From Bacillus sp. MUM 116 (GTDB lineage Bacteria > Bacillota > Bacilli > Bacillales > Cytobacillaceae), in contig NZ_MLYR01000023.1 of NCBI RefSeq assembly GCF_001866655.1, positions 1 through 44,314 on the forward strand: a DNA stretch of 44,314 bases, written 5' to 3'. Shown piece by piece: positions 7,824 to 18,000 of the stretch (positions within the stretch are counted from its first letter, which is position 1; each line of letters begins with the position of its first letter). The position numbers were made by a program, and so were the translations under genes. A model generated the notes under the pieces. That model searched no databases. It saw nothing but the letters and a program-made list of their open reading frames with translations, and was not told the DNA's origin.

Positions 7824-9363
7824 AGCTTAAGTTTTTCCATTCCACCCGATATAAATCATGTCTGCGATCCCGTAATTGCCTTAATGACCCGGAATTCCGG
7901 GAACGCCTCAATTTTTCCAAATCAACATCACCTACAACCACGGTATCAATATTGGCATCACATTCCCCGACAATCCCGTCCCTTGCAAACTCAAAATCGG
8001 AAGGTGAGTAAATTCCTGATTGCGCATATTGAATATCCATGTTCTCTACATGTGTTAAATTGCCCACAGTTCCCGCAATACACGTATATACTTGGTTCTC
8101 AATTGCCCGTGCTTGTGCACAGCAGCGAACGCGGAGGTAGGCCTGACGATCCTCTGTACAAAAAGGCACAAAAATGATGTTTGCCCCTTTATCCACGGCA
8201 ATCCTTGAGAGCTCTGGAAACTCAACATCGTAAGAAATTTGGATAGCAATTTTTCCGCAATCGGTGTCAAACACATTGATTTCATTTCCTTCTGATATAC
8301 CCCACCATTTGCGCTCATCTGGGGCAGCGTGCAGTTTGGGCTGTTTCTCTATCGTACCGTCGCGGCGGAATAGAAAACCAACATTGTACAAATCCCCGTT
8401 CTCTTCCACGAAATGCGAACCGCCGATAATATTGATGTTGTATCGTACGGAAAGCAGTGTAAAGAGTTCAATGTATTGGTCAGTATAGGTCGCAAGCCTT
8501 CTTACTGCCTGATCGGGCCGTTTTTCTTCGAGAAAGGACATCAATTGGGTGGTAAATATCTCTGGGAACACAGCGAAATCTGATCCAAAGTCAGCAGCAA
8601 CATCCACATAGTACTCGACCCGCCGGCTAAAATCCTGAAAAGACTCTATTTTTTTCATCATATACTGTACAGCACAAATTCGAATCGGAAAAGCTGTCCG
8701 GTGGATTCTTTTAGACTTGGGACGATAATCGACATTGTTCCATTCCATTAACGTGGCCATTGAATCTGATGCTTTGTCATCCGGCAAATATTTTGTGTTA
8801 ATCCGTTTAATCGTAAATCCCTGAAGGAGCTGGAAGGACAGCACCGGGTCATAAATGCTATGCTTCTCAACGGCTGCAACATATTCGCGGGCAGTCATTT
8901 CATCCTTATATTTGTGGTAATTCGGAATCCTTCCGCCAATGATGATACTTTTTAGATTTAAGCGAACAGCGAGGTCTTTACGTGCCTCATAAAGGCGGTG
9001 TCCTAATTTCATCCGGCGGTATTCGGGGTCTACCATCACCTCTATCCCGTATAAATTAAAGCCATCAGGGTCATGGTTCGTGATATACCCGTTGTCTGTG
9101 ATAACATCCCAAGTATGCTGGTCATCATATTCGTCAAAATTGACAATTAGACTGGAACAGGAGCCAACAATCTTGTCCTCATATTCCACACAAAACTGAC
9201 CCTCAGGAAAAATTCGAATATGACTCAGCAGTTGCGCCCTTGTCCATGGAACCATATTGGGAAAGCAAACTTTCCCTAAGGCTATAATGGCGTCAATATC
9301 TTCAACCCGTATATTGCGGATAATGATTTTCTTTTCATATTTAGAGATATCTGTATCTGACAT
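7822..9363 (-). CDS. yhcX: GNAT acetyltransferase fused to a nitrilase-family domain (YhcX-like)
   Basis: The 513-residue protein joins an N-terminal GNAT acetyltransferase domain (about 12-190, with VMVDPEYRRMKLGHRLYEARK as the acetyl-CoA loop) to a C-terminal nitrilase-superfamily domain (about 225-505). B. subtilis YhcX has this two-domain layout and about this length. I chose the ATG at 9363 (MSDTDISKY) because GGAAGTGAG precedes it; the frame stays open 13 codons further. In the nitrilase triad E268 (FPEIFTT) and K343 (QPKLHAAP) are present, but the nucleophile position reads Ser (S377, IQISYDVEFPE; codon TCT at 8233-8235) where Cys is expected. The amidase half may therefore be inactive or altered. 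It is monocistronic with its own terminator. Confidence 0.85.
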   Translation of the reverse strand: MSDTDISKYEKKIIIRNIRVEDIDAIIALGKVCFPNMVPWTRAQLLSHIRIFPEGQFCVEYEDKIVGSCSSLIVNFDEYDDQHTWDVITDNGYITNHDPDGFNLYGIEVMVDPEYRRMKLGHRLYEARKDLAVRLNLKSIIIGGRIPNYHKYKDEMTAREYVAAVEKHSIYDPVLSFQLLQGFTIKRINTKYLPDDKASDSMATLMEWNNVDYRPKSKRIHRTAFPIRICAVQYMMKKIESFQDFSRRVEYYVDVAADFGSDFAVFPEIFTTQLMSFLEEKRPDQAVRRLATYTDQYIELFTLLSVRYNINIIGGSHFVEENGDLYNVGFLFRRDGTIEKQPKLHAAPDERKWWGISEGNEINVFDTDCGKIAIQISYDVEFPELSRIAVDKGANIIFVPFCTEDRQAYLRVRCCAQARAIENQVYTCIAGTVGNLTHVENMDIQYAQSGIYSPSDFEFARDGIVGECDANIDTVVVGDVDLEKLRRSRNSGSLRQLRDRRHDLYRVEWKNLS

Positions 9364-9494
9364 TTTTCTCACTTCCTGGCTTTTTGTTATTCCAACTCTC
9401 AAATATAGATGGATCGTTTTTTAGGTAAGTGATTATATAATTCCCTCTATCTCTAAAAATTAACGAATTTCTTCCATTAATTCATCTTTGAGTA

Positions 9495-9627
9495 AGGCTC
9501 TTTTCGTAAACTTTGTTACTTTTGGACCTTAATAAGGGTCAAATACTTAAGTTTCTAGGCCATTTTCGCAAAGTTATACTGGTTGATGAACTTATACGAA
9601 AAACAACAATCTATGCGAAAATAGCCT
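9495..9627. mobile_element. MITE-like element, copy 1, with target-site duplication
   Basis: About 133 bp that recurs at 44036-44199. Its ends are imperfect inverted repeats (AGGCTCTTTTCG at the left; the right end reversed reads AGGCTATTTTCG). It is flanked by direct repeats TGAGTA (9489-9494 and 9628-9633; 7 bp if the preceding T is counted). It has no coding capacity. Relative to copy 2 it lacks about 33 bp inside. The class of parent transposon is not evident. Confidence 0.75.
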
Positions 9628-9640
9628 TGAGTAAAAAAGG

Positions 9641-9690
9641 CCCATATTAAAATAGAATGTTAAGATTAGGTAATTTTCTTGTAATATGGG
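9641..9690 (+). other. Upstream region of uppP with an 8-bp inverted repeat
   Basis: CCCATATT (9641-9648) and AATATGGG (9683-9690) could pair in the uppP leader. No riboswitch family is recognisable; it may be a structured leader or chance. Confidence 0.25.
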
Positions 9691-9785
9691 TTGTTATAAA
9701 AATACCGCTGAGACTATACTTCCTTATACAAATCGAAATCCGATTAAGATGCAAAAACGAATAACAATGAAAGGACCAGAAAAAC

Positions 9786-10583
9786 ATGCATGATCATATC
9801 ATAGCTTTTATTCTAGGAATCGTAGAAGGATTGACGGAATTTTTACCAGTCTCCTCTACAGGTCATTTAATTTTAGTAGGCAACTTATTAGGGTTTACAG
9901 GTCAAAAGGCCAATACCTTTGAGGTTGTGATACAGCTCGGCTCAATGCTAGCCATTTTAGTATTGTATTGGAAGAGATATTTATCTCTTTTAAATTTCAG
10001 TACGATTGGAAAACCAATTAAGAAATTAAATATTGTGCACATTATATTAGGTGTTATACCCGCAGCCATTGCCGGGCTTGTTTTACATGATTTTATAAAA
10101 ACTCAACTTTTTTCACCAATAGTTGTAGTTTACAGCCTTATCGCCGGTGCTATTTTGATGATATTCGCAGAAAAAAAACATGGAAAATTCGTCTCTAATA
10201 CGGTTGATGAATTAACATATAAACAAGCTTTGGCGATAGGACTTTTCCAATGCTTGGCTGTCATCCCCGGTTTTTCCCGTGCTGGATCCACCATTTCAGG
10301 AGGACTATTAGTTGGAGCGAATCATCGAACTGCAGCTGAATTTTCCTTTCTAGTTGCCCTCCCCATTATGGTTGGTGCAACCGGATTAGATTTAATAAAG
10401 AGTTTGGATTTTTTACAAACAAGTGACATTCCGATGTTCGCAATCGGTTTTATCACTGCATTTGTAGTTGCGATGGTCGTCGCAGTCGTGTTCCTTAAGT
10501 TAATACAAAAAATCGGACTATCCGTATTCGCCTATTATCGAATTGCATTGGCGATTCTATTTACGGTATTTGTTATTCTTTAA
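9786..10583 (+). CDS. uppP: Undecaprenyl-diphosphatase (BacA/UppP)
   Basis: This 265-residue integral membrane enzyme dephosphorylates undecaprenyl diphosphate to recycle the lipid carrier for peptidoglycan synthesis, and its level affects bacitracin resistance. The two signature segments are present: EGLTEFLPVSSTGH near the N-terminus and PGFSRAGSTISGG in the second half, with several hydrophobic helices. An AAAGGA site precedes the ATG. Length is typical. It is the first plus-strand gene after the MITE-like element. Confidence 0.95.
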   Translation: MHDHIIAFILGIVEGLTEFLPVSSTGHLILVGNLLGFTGQKANTFEVVIQLGSMLAILVLYWKRYLSLLNFSTIGKPIKKLNIVHIILGVIPAAIAGLVLHDFIKTQLFSPIVVVYSLIAGAILMIFAEKKHGKFVSNTVDELTYKQALAIGLFQCLAVIPGFSRAGSTISGGLLVGANHRTAAEFSFLVALPIMVGATGLDLIKSLDFLQTSDIPMFAIGFITAFVVAMVVAVVFLKLIQKIGLSVFAYYRIALAILFTVFVIL

Positions 10584-10688
10584 TTGATAGATTTTTTTCT
10601 TACTGCTGGTTTGGATTGATTTTACAAAAATTCTGTAATCTAATATGATAAAAACTATACAGATGAATTTTTCTAAAAAGAGGTCTGA

Positions 10689-11450
10689 ATGATGCTGCAA
10701 AAGTTTGGTTTTTCACAATACGAAAGCAAGGTTTATGAGATCCTTTCCTCCAATGACGAGCCGCTGGATGCAACACAAATTGTAAAATACTCCGGGGTTC
10801 CAAAAGCGAAAGTATATGAAGTGTTAACGCGAATGATTGAAAAAGGGCTGGTGCTGGATTCTGTTTCCGAAAAGAAAAAGCTCTATACAGCACTGCCGTT
10901 GAATCTTGTTATCGAAATGCTGACAAAGCAATTCCAAGAGAATATCAATCGTTTGAAACAAAATTCATACAAAAAACAAATAACCGACGACCGGGTATGG
11001 AGTCTAAAGGTCGATTCCTCGATTCAGCTAAAATGTAAACAGTTGCTTCAAGAGGCAAAGACATCTATTCAAATTTCTCTTTGGAAAGAAGACTTTCAAG
11101 ATTTTTTACCTATTTTACTCGAACAAGAACAAGCGGGTGTTAAAGTAGAGGCACTAGTTGTCGGGGAAGTGGATGCTGGCGTTTCATCGCTTACGATTTT
11201 GTCTCCAAATGAAGAGCATCGTATGTTAGAGAATAGCCGCTTAATCATTACGGATGAAGAGGAGATTTTATTTGCCGGTGTCGAAAATGGCGCATGGCAG
11301 GCAATGATTACAAAATCACCGCCATTTGTAAAATTTTTCGCGGACTTCTTCTATCATGATTTAGCCTTGGCTAAAATCACAAAACGATTTGAAGAGACTT
11401 TGATGCAGGATGAGGAAATCAAAAACCTTTTAATGAGACTAAGATACTAA
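10689..11450 (+). CDS. TrmB-family transcriptional regulator
   Basis: This 253-residue regulator has an N-terminal winged helix (about 1-70: LDATQIVKYSGVPKAKVYEVLTRMIEKGLV, the TrmB-type HTH). It is followed by a coiled linker and a C-terminal sensory domain with a PLD-like fold (ILSPNEEHRMLENSRLIITDEEEILFAG). TrmB proteins usually bind sugars and control transport or catabolic genes. The start is supported by AGAGGTC. It stands alone, convergent with deoD, so its targets are unknown; the purine genes on the opposite strand are one possibility. Confidence 0.85.
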   Translation: MMLQKFGFSQYESKVYEILSSNDEPLDATQIVKYSGVPKAKVYEVLTRMIEKGLVLDSVSEKKKLYTALPLNLVIEMLTKQFQENINRLKQNSYKKQITDDRVWSLKVDSSIQLKCKQLLQEAKTSIQISLWKEDFQDFLPILLEQEQAGVKVEALVVGEVDAGVSSLTILSPNEEHRMLENSRLIITDEEEILFAGVENGAWQAMITKSPPFVKFFADFFYHDLALAKITKRFEETLMQDEEIKNLLMRLRY

Positions 11451-11451
11451 G

Positions 11452-11480
11452 AAAGCAGCGGGATTGAACCCCGCTGCTTT
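11452..11480. terminator. Bidirectional terminator between trmB-like gene and deoD
   Basis: AAAGCAGCGGG and CCCGCTGCTTT form a perfect 11-bp stem with a 7-base loop and A/T runs on both sides, serving both convergent genes. Confidence 0.9.
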
Positions 11481-12184
11481 TATTTAATAATTGCTTCGAG
11501 TGCGATAACGACCATATCATTAAATGTCGTTTGCCGTTCCTCGGCTGTGGTTTCTTCCCCGGTAAAAATATGATCACTGACGGTCAGGATTGATAAGGCA
11601 TTCACTCCATATTTTGCTGCCAGCGTATATAATGCGGTCGTTTCCATTTCAACTGCAAGTACGCCGTAATCAGCGAGCTTTTTCACAATATCCATGCTGT
11701 CACGGTAGAATAGATCCGCAGACAAGACATTGCCCACCTTTATTTCCATGCCGTTTTGCGTTCCAACTTGATAGGCATTCTGTAAGAGGCCAAAGTTGGC
11801 ACATGGCGCATAATCAATTCCTGGAAAGCCCATACGATTCGTATTCGAATCCGTTGAGGAGGTCATTGCAAGAACTACATCACGGACCTTTATATCCTTT
11901 TGAATTGCACCGCAGGAACCAACACGAATAAGATTTTTCACTCCGTATTCACGGATTAATTCATTCACATAGATGGAAATCGATGGAATCCCCATCCCTG
12001 TTCCTTGAACGGAAACTCTTTTGCCTTTATAAGTACCTGTAAATCCCAGCATGCCGCGCACTTCATTATAACAAGTCACATTTTCCAAAAAGGTCTCTGC
12101 AATATACTTGGCACGCAAAGGATCTCCCGGTAACAAAATATTTTCAGCAATTTCCCCTTGTTTTGCATTAATATGAACACTCAT
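11480..12184 (-). CDS. deoD: Purine nucleoside phosphorylase, DeoD type
   Basis: This 234-residue hexameric-type phosphorylase splits purine (deoxy)nucleosides with phosphate into base and (deoxy)ribose-1-phosphate. Motifs include [16 protein letters not shown] (phosphate site), [21 protein letters not shown] (ribose contact) and [10 protein letters not shown] (catalytic Asp). Length is normal. It lies 29 bp downstream of the purine efflux gene pbuE in the same orientation. No strong ribosome site is seen directly before the ATG, and a long hairpin (12190-12232) sits just upstream, so translation may depend on coupling to pbuE. Confidence 0.95.
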   Translation of the reverse strand: MSVHINAKQGEIAENILLPGDPLRAKYIAETFLENVTCYNEVRGMLGFTGTYKGKRVSVQGTGMGIPSISIYVNELIREYGVKNLIRVGSCGAIQKDIKVRDVVLAMTSSTDSNTNRMGFPGIDYAPCANFGLLQNAYQVGTQNGMEIKVGNVLSADLFYRDSMDIVKKLADYGVLAVEMETTALYTLAAKYGVNALSILTVSDHIFTGEETTAEERQTTFNDMVVIALEAIIK

Positions 12185-12189
12185 TCTAC

Positions 12190-12232
12190 CATGATGATGG
12201 AGAGGATTTTCTCCTACTTCATCATCATGCTC
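12190..12232 (-). other. Long inverted repeat at the pbuE-deoD junction
   Basis: CATGATGATG (12190-12199) pairs with CATCATCATG (12223-12232), with an inner GAGAGGA/TCTCC pairing. It covers the pbuE 3' end and the region where a deoD ribosome site would be. There is no T-run, so it is unlikely to terminate; it could modulate deoD translation. Confidence 0.45.
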
Positions 12233-13392
12233 ACCTCCTCTTTTCTATTTTCAGTTGTTTTTCTTGTGATGGAAAAAATGGCGCAAAGTAAGGCGAGGAT
12301 GATGAAGACTCCGCCCACCGAAGCATTTGCCTGAACTGAATACTGATTGATCACCATTCCACCGATCACAGAGCCTAAGGCAATTCCGATATGCAAGGCC
12401 GAATTATTTAGGCTTTGCTGGATATCTGATGTTTCCGGCGCAGTTTCAATTAAATAGTTTTGCTGTGCTGGGGTAATGGCCCAGCTTAACATGCTCCAAA
12501 TCATCATAACGATAACAAACAGCGTAATTGAAAAAGTGACATTCGGCAGAATAAACAGGGCGATAGCAAACACAGCCACAATGGTGATAATACTTTTCTT
12601 TGAACCCCATTTGTCTGCCAGCCAACCGCCCAGGCCGCCGCCGAAGACTGCCGAAATCCCAAAAATAAAATAAAAAATACTGACCCATGTGGCATCTAAA
12701 TGTAAGGTTGTTTTTAAAAACGGGGTTAAGTATGCATAGAGGGCTAAATGCCCCGTTAAAAATAAAGCAGATGTTAAATGTGCCGATAATGTTTTTGAAT
12801 TTTTTAATGTCTGTAATTGCTGTTTTAGCGAAATCATTGGCTTAGGTTCAATTTTATCTAAAAAGGCATAGACCCCGGCCATTGAAACAAGCGTTAGCAC
12901 GGCTATTAGAAGAAACGGTGAGCGCCAGCCGAAATGGTTACCAATTACCAGTCCAATCGGTACCCCTAATACAAGTGATCCGCTTATTCCCATAAAGATG
13001 ACCCCAATGGCCCGTGCACGAAATTCTTCTTTTACAATACTTGAAGCAATGGTTACAGAAAGAACCACTAAAAGGGATCCACTTGCAGCAGAGATGCTTC
13101 TTGAAAGAAATAATATGGAAAAATTAGGGCTTATAAAAGCAAGAATATTCCCGATTAGAAAAATGGTTAAGGTCCAAAGCAACAGCCGTTTTCTTTCCAC
13201 TTTCGCGGTTACCGTTAAAAGGACAGGTGAAGCAATTGCAAAAACAAGTGAATAAATTGTGATGAGTTCTCCTGCGGTACTAATCGAAATATTAAGGCCG
13301 TTTGAGACCATGTCAAGAATCCCTCCGACAATCAGCTCCGCCATTCCGACCACAAACGACGCAATGGCTAAAAGATAGATTCTAAAATTCAA
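12214..13392 (-). CDS. pbuE: Purine base/nucleoside efflux transporter, MFS (PbuE-like)
   Basis: This 392-residue, 12-helix DHA1-type major facilitator resembles B. subtilis PbuE (hypoxanthine/adenine efflux pump) along its whole length: MNF-x-LLA start, [36 protein letters not shown], and [25 protein letters not shown]. It starts at TTG after AAAGGAGGAGTC. It is followed by deoD, giving a purine salvage/efflux unit. In B. subtilis pbuE is controlled by an adenine riboswitch; I see no purine aptamer here, only a palindromic operator shared with nupC (13447-13468). Confidence 0.85.
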   Translation of the reverse strand: MNFRIYLLAIASFVVGMAELIVGGILDMVSNGLNISISTAGELITIYSLVFAIASPVLLTVTAKVERKRLLLWTLTIFLIGNILAFISPNFSILFLSRSISAASGSLLVVLSVTIASSIVKEEFRARAIGVIFMGISGSLVLGVPIGLVIGNHFGWRSPFLLIAVLTLVSMAGVYAFLDKIEPKPMISLKQQLQTLKNSKTLSAHLTSALFLTGHLALYAYLTPFLKTTLHLDATWVSIFYFIFGISAVFGGGLGGWLADKWGSKKSIITIVAVFAIALFILPNVTFSITLFVIVMMIWSMLSWAITPAQQNYLIETAPETSDIQQSLNNSALHIGIALGSVIGGMVINQYSVQANASVGGVFIILALLCAIFSITRKTTENRKEEVSMMMK

Positions 13393-13446
13393 TTGATGAC
13401 TCCTCCTTTCGGTTGGTTGAGTGTTTTCTTATAAAGATTTATAATT

Positions 13447-13488
13447 AGTTACTACCATAATAGTAACCTTATAAATCATTCTATGCAA
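13447..13488 (-). promoter_or_regulatory. pbuE promoter with operator overlapping the -10
   Basis: On the minus strand TTGCAT (13483-13488) and TACTAT (13460-13465) are 17 bp apart. The -10 is embedded in an inverted repeat, AGTTACT-N8-AGTAACC on the plus strand (13447-13468). The same repeat with the same 8-bp spacer overlaps the -10 of nupC, so one repressor probably controls both. Confidence 0.7.
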
Positions 13489-13504
13489 GGATTTTTTTCG
13501 CTAA

Positions 13505-13533
13505 CAAAAAACCTAGTGCATCGCACTAGGTTT
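13505..13533 (-). terminator. Rho-independent terminator after nupC
   Basis: AAACCTAGTGC and GCACTAGGTTT form a perfect stem with a tiny loop, followed by TTTTTGTT on the minus strand. Confidence 0.92.
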
Positions 13534-13542
13534 CAAAACAAT

Positions 13543-14724
13543 TTATAAAACAATACTTACAATTACGCCTGACAGCACGCTGACAAGGGTAGCGCCATAT
13601 AGCAGTTTTAGACCGAAGCGGGCAACGACATTTCCTTGCTTTTCATGTAACCCTTTTACAGCACCCGCAATTATTCCGATGGATGAAAAGTTAGCGAAGG
13701 ATACTAAAAATACAGAAAGGATTCCAACAGTCCGCTGGTCAAAACTTTTTACCGCTTTTGATAAATCCATCATTGCCACAAATTCATTCGTAACCAGTTT
13801 TGTTGCCATGATGCCCCCGGCTCGAATCATTTCAGAAGGTGCAATTCCCATAATAAATGCCACAGGGGCAAATATATAACCAATCAGCTGCTGAAACGAA
13901 ATTGAAAACAATAATTGAAACAAATGATTAATCGCAGCCATTAAAGCAACAAACCCAATCAGCATGGCACCGACAATAATGGCAACCTTAAATCCATCGA
14001 GAATATACTCCCCAAGCATTTCGAAAAAGGATTGTTTCCCTTCCTCATGAATCTCCAAAATATCTTCATTTGGTTCAACCCTATAGGGATTAATGATTGA
14101 AGTAATAATAAAACCGCCAAATAAGTTCAGAACAAGAGCCGTCACCACAAATTTGGGCTGAATCATATTCATATAGGCACCGACAATCGACATCGAAACC
14201 GTAGACATCGCAGAAGCACACAAGGTATACAAGCGATTCTCCGGCAGCTGTCCGAGTTGTTTTTTAACAGTAATAAATACTTCGGACTGACCGACCATCA
14301 TTGATGCCACCGCATTATAAGATTCCAATTTCCCCATGCCATTAACCTTGCTAAGAACAAGACCAATTCCCTTCATGATAAGCGGAAGGATTTTTAAATA
14401 TTGAAAAATCCCGATTAAGACGGAAATAAAGACAATCGGAAGCAGCACATTTAAAAAGAACGGTGCCTCGCCTTTATTCGCCAGCCCTCCAAATACAAAG
14501 GTTACCCCTTCATTTGCGTATTCCAGTAATTTACTGAAAACAGTTGAAATAGCCCGAATTATGATTAAACCAATTTCCGTATTCAATAGAATCCATGATA
14601 GAAGAATCTGAATGACAATCATGATTATAATCGGTTTAAACCTTACTTTTTTTCTATCCCGGCTGGCTAACAACGCCAGTCCAAATACAATTAGAAGACC
14701 AATAATTGCAATTACATATTTCAT
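13543..14724 (-). CDS. nupC: Nucleoside:H+ symporter, CNT family (NupC)
   Basis: This 393-residue concentrative nucleoside transporter imports nucleosides with protons across the cytoplasmic membrane. Family marks are [13 protein letters not shown] (substrate loop), [21 protein letters not shown], and the closing [13 protein letters not shown] helix region. Length equals B. subtilis NupC. GGGGGTAAT precedes the ATG. It has its own promoter and operator (14785-14827), a cre-like site, and a terminator, and sits next to pbuE and deoD: nucleoside in, phosphorolysis, excess base out. Confidence 0.93.
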   Translation of the reverse strand: MKYVIAIIGLLIVFGLALLASRDRKKVRFKPIIIMIVIQILLSWILLNTEIGLIIIRAISTVFSKLLEYANEGVTFVFGGLANKGEAPFFLNVLLPIVFISVLIGIFQYLKILPLIMKGIGLVLSKVNGMGKLESYNAVASMMVGQSEVFITVKKQLGQLPENRLYTLCASAMSTVSMSIVGAYMNMIQPKFVVTALVLNLFGGFIITSIINPYRVEPNEDILEIHEEGKQSFFEMLGEYILDGFKVAIIVGAMLIGFVALMAAINHLFQLLFSISFQQLIGYIFAPVAFIMGIAPSEMIRAGGIMATKLVTNEFVAMMDLSKAVKSFDQRTVGILSVFLVSFANFSSIGIIAGAVKGLHEKQGNVVARFGLKLLYGATLVSVLSGVIVSIVL

Positions 14725-14758
14725 ACATTACCCCCAAGTGATATCAAACTGCGCTTCC

Positions 14759-14772
14759 TGTAGACGCTTACA
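14759..14772. promoter_or_regulatory. cre-like site of nupC
   Basis: On the minus strand TGTAAGCGTCTACA matches the cre consensus except at position 10. It lies just downstream of the nupC -10, a typical position for CcpA repression of a nucleoside importer. Confidence 0.55.
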
Positions 14773-14784
14773 AACGTTTATTTT

Positions 14785-14827
14785 GGTTACTCCTAGTACA
14801 GTAACTATCTTTTTGAATATTGTGCAA
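14785..14827 (-). promoter_or_regulatory. nupC promoter with operator overlapping the -10
   Basis: TTGCAC (14822-14827) and TACTGT (14798-14803) are 18 bp apart on the minus strand. The -10 overlaps an inverted repeat, AGTTACT-N8-AGTAACC on the minus strand (14785-14806), the same operator geometry as pbuE. Both -35 regions also begin ATCCTTGCA. Confidence 0.7.
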
Positions 14828-14916
14828 GGATTTATGTATCTTTAATATGCCCCATAAACCCCCTGCATATTTACCCTTTACACCATCGTCCATCCCACAC
14901 GGACAAAATGAATAAA

Positions 14917-14945
14917 AAGTCCACGTACGGTGTCAGGCACCGAAA
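14917..14945. repeat. Short palindromic repeat (GGTGTCAGGCACC type)
   Basis: GGTGTCAGGCACC (14929-14941), GGTG-N5-CACC, follows GTCCACGTAC. From memory, GGTGCCTGACACC blocks are dispersed in intergenic DNA of many Bacillus chromosomes. Only one copy is seen in this window. The rest of 14830-14970 holds no gene. Confidence 0.4.
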
Positions 14946-14975
14946 AAAAGGCATCGAATAAAAAAGCGAATAAAA

Positions 14976-15016
14976 AAGGCGGATAGTTGAGAACATAGTT
15001 CTTAACTATCCGCCTT
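14976..15016 (-). terminator. Terminator after the subtilase gene
   Basis: AAGGCGGATAGTT and AACTATCCGCCTT form a 13-bp perfect stem with an inner AGAAC/GTTCT extension, followed by a TTTTTTA tail on the minus strand. Confidence 0.92.
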
Positions 15017-15030
15017 ACTTTGTGCTTCTA

Positions 15031-18000
15031 TTATTTTGTTACTTGAATTGTATATGGCTTAATTGTTGCGTTTCCATGTACATCCTTTACTTTGATATAG
15101 TATTTTCCTTTTTTTAGACGAACACGCATGACTTCGGATTGCCCTTGGGCATAGTAATCTGCATAGGCAATTCTCTTTCCTTTATGGTAAAGGGAAATGG
15201 CCCCATCAATTTCAGTGCCGCCCGAAAGCGAAATATAACCATTCAGTTTATCTTTAACATTTAATACATACCAGTCTTCATCCCCATATCCGACACCACT
15301 GTTTAAATTACCGGTTGCCATCCATGTAGTAGAATTTTTCTTTTTCAAGGAAAGCGGCTTAGATGGTACATTGTTTTTCACCTTCGATTTCCCATCCTCA
15401 TCCTTTGCTGGTACAGGTGAAACGGATAAATTATACGGTACTAATGATAAATGTGAAGAGCTGGCCGTAAGCCCAATGACCACGACAATATAATTACATC
15501 CCTTTTCCACTTTAAAGGATCCATAATTATTTTGTGCACCTTCAAACAGCCCTTTGGCTATAATACTGGCCATTTCGGTGTCTGCTGCATCAATTTTCCG
15601 GTTCTTATTGACATCTTTATACACAATCACAGCACCATAAATTTGTGAGAAGAGCTCCTTTGGATATTTTTTCAACATGGCCGCACTAGGCTCACCGCTC
15701 TCAAATAGCAAGCTATAGACACTGGATTTTTTCCCTTGCAAATAAAACATGTCAATATCATTTGGTGTCGCAAAATTTCCATGAATCGTCGAAGACAGCA
15801 GATTTTTGGGAACGGTATCATTATCCTCATACTTATCTCCAGGGTTCGAAATGAGTAACTTGGAAGACAATTGATATGGGTCGAAGGAAATACCTCCCCC
15901 TGTCATTGGATTGCCCATAAAATGAATAAGATAGGTGTCATTCTTTTTCAAACCTGCAAAAATTTTATCTGCTAATTCTCCTGATTTCCAATTTCCATCA
16001 TTCATATTCGATCCAGCCAAATCAACATCAATGACAGTCTTGCCATTTTCATCCTTTCCATTCAGCACATGAACAATTTCTATATACGGCTTTTCTGCCG
16101 AACCCTTTGGAAGGCTAAATTGATAAATCCCCGTTTTAGACGGCTTGATCTTATACCAATCCTCATCTCCCTGCGTTTGCAAATAACCCTTTATTGTTTT
16201 ACCGGCAGGTGAAGACACGGCGCCCGCTAAAATCGATTGATAATAATCCGAGAGGGTACCATCGGGATTGGTATTACTGCTTTTATCCTCATCTTTTGGC
16301 AGTACCTTGCCTTGAATATTGACGGTATATGGCACTAGTGATGATTGCGCTTCTTCGCTGGTCTGGTCAACAAGAACCATCCCCTTTTCACCATCGTATT
16401 GTGCCATTGGTTTGCTTGAAACCTTAACTAAATATTCTGTATTAGGTTCAGCAGGGAATGTCAATGTTTCCCCTTCGCTAATTCCTTTACTGTTTGCCGC
16501 TGCAATTGGAGGCAGCTGATCAAACGGGACATTTCCATCCGCTGTTTTTTCATTATTCCCCTCTATCCCTTTCAATTCGGACAGACTATAGACTTGAATA
16601 TTCGTCTTAATACCAGGTATTCCCGAAAGCGTTACCTTTGCGACATTTTCATTCTTCGTCTTAAGATAAAAGAAATCATCGTCCCCATTTTCCCCCATTA
16701 GCATTTGCGGAGTTGAAGTATATGGCAAAGATTTTACCGCTATTGGAGCATCCGCGGTCGACTCATCGGCTGGCATCACAGCAGAACGGTTAACTGAAAG
16801 ATGATAAGTGGACTGTTTGGCCAGAGACTCATCATAATTTCCATTAACATCATTTACACCAATTGCCATTATTCCGGAAAAAGGAACCTTGATGAGTTTT
16901 CCTTCTGTTTTTCCTGCTTGTACCTTATTTACATCAATCGAAAGGCTTTGGTCCTCCCCATAAACACGAAGGGTCATTTTATAATCATATTGTTTTGGCC
17001 CCGCAAGTGCCGTTTGAATATACTCACCCTTTTGTACAGGGAATTGGTACCACTTTTGTTGCCGAGGTTTTGTTAAAGCCCCTGTTACTTCCTTTGTTTT
17101 TTTCACAGTAATGGATATGGCATTTTGTAAAATTTCCTTTTTCGTCCATGTGGTGTTTATAAAAGAAGGAAGTTTTTTAATATCGTATTTTAAGGCTGAA
17201 ACGGGATCGACAAGACCATTACCGTATGTAAGGTCGTATCCTTTCGCTCCCAAATCCTTGGCTGTATGCTCAAGGATATATTCAACCTGTGCCGGTTTTA
17301 ATTTTGGATACTTGGACAATAGTAAGGAGGCTGCCCCCGCCACCATTGGTGAGGCCATGGAAGTACCACTTAACGTCTGAAAGGTTGATTTTTTCTCATA
17401 ATCATAGAATGGCGCGTAAATATCTTCCCCTGGCGCCACAATATCCATCGAAGGTCCATAGGACGAAAAATAACTTAAGTGCTTTGATTTATTGACAGAA
17501 CCGACCCCGATTACGCCCTCATAGCTGGCAGGGTAATTCGAAGAAGATGCTCCATCATTTCCAGAAGCCGCCACAATGGTTACTCCTTTTTGAATGGCCG
17601 TTTTAACTGCATCTCCTAAAATGGAAGATGGCATAGGCGACCCCAAACTCATATTAATTACTTTCGCTCCGTGGTTTGCTGCATATAATACCGCCTGGGC
17701 GAGTGTATAGTCAGTAATAAATCCACCGCGGTCAAACACATCAATCGGAAGAATTTTTACATTTGGATTGATTCCATAGCCGCCAATTCCATTCCCCTTC
17801 GCCGCAGCAATGATACCAGTCACATGGGTACCGTGCTGGTCGGGGGCTCCATGATTCATCGGATTGATTTCATCATAGGCTGGAAGCACTTTCCCATTTA
17901 GTTCCGGATGGTTCCCGTCAATCCCTGTGTCTATGACGGCGATTGTAATCTTATTTTTCCCCGCTAGTTTTTGTGCTTCTGGAATTTTTAACATTGATAG

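Noticed and set aside
13393..13542. Adenine/guanine riboswitch upstream of pbuE
   Set aside because: The conserved purine-aptamer junction sequences and paired loops are absent; only the operator palindrome and a promoter are seen.
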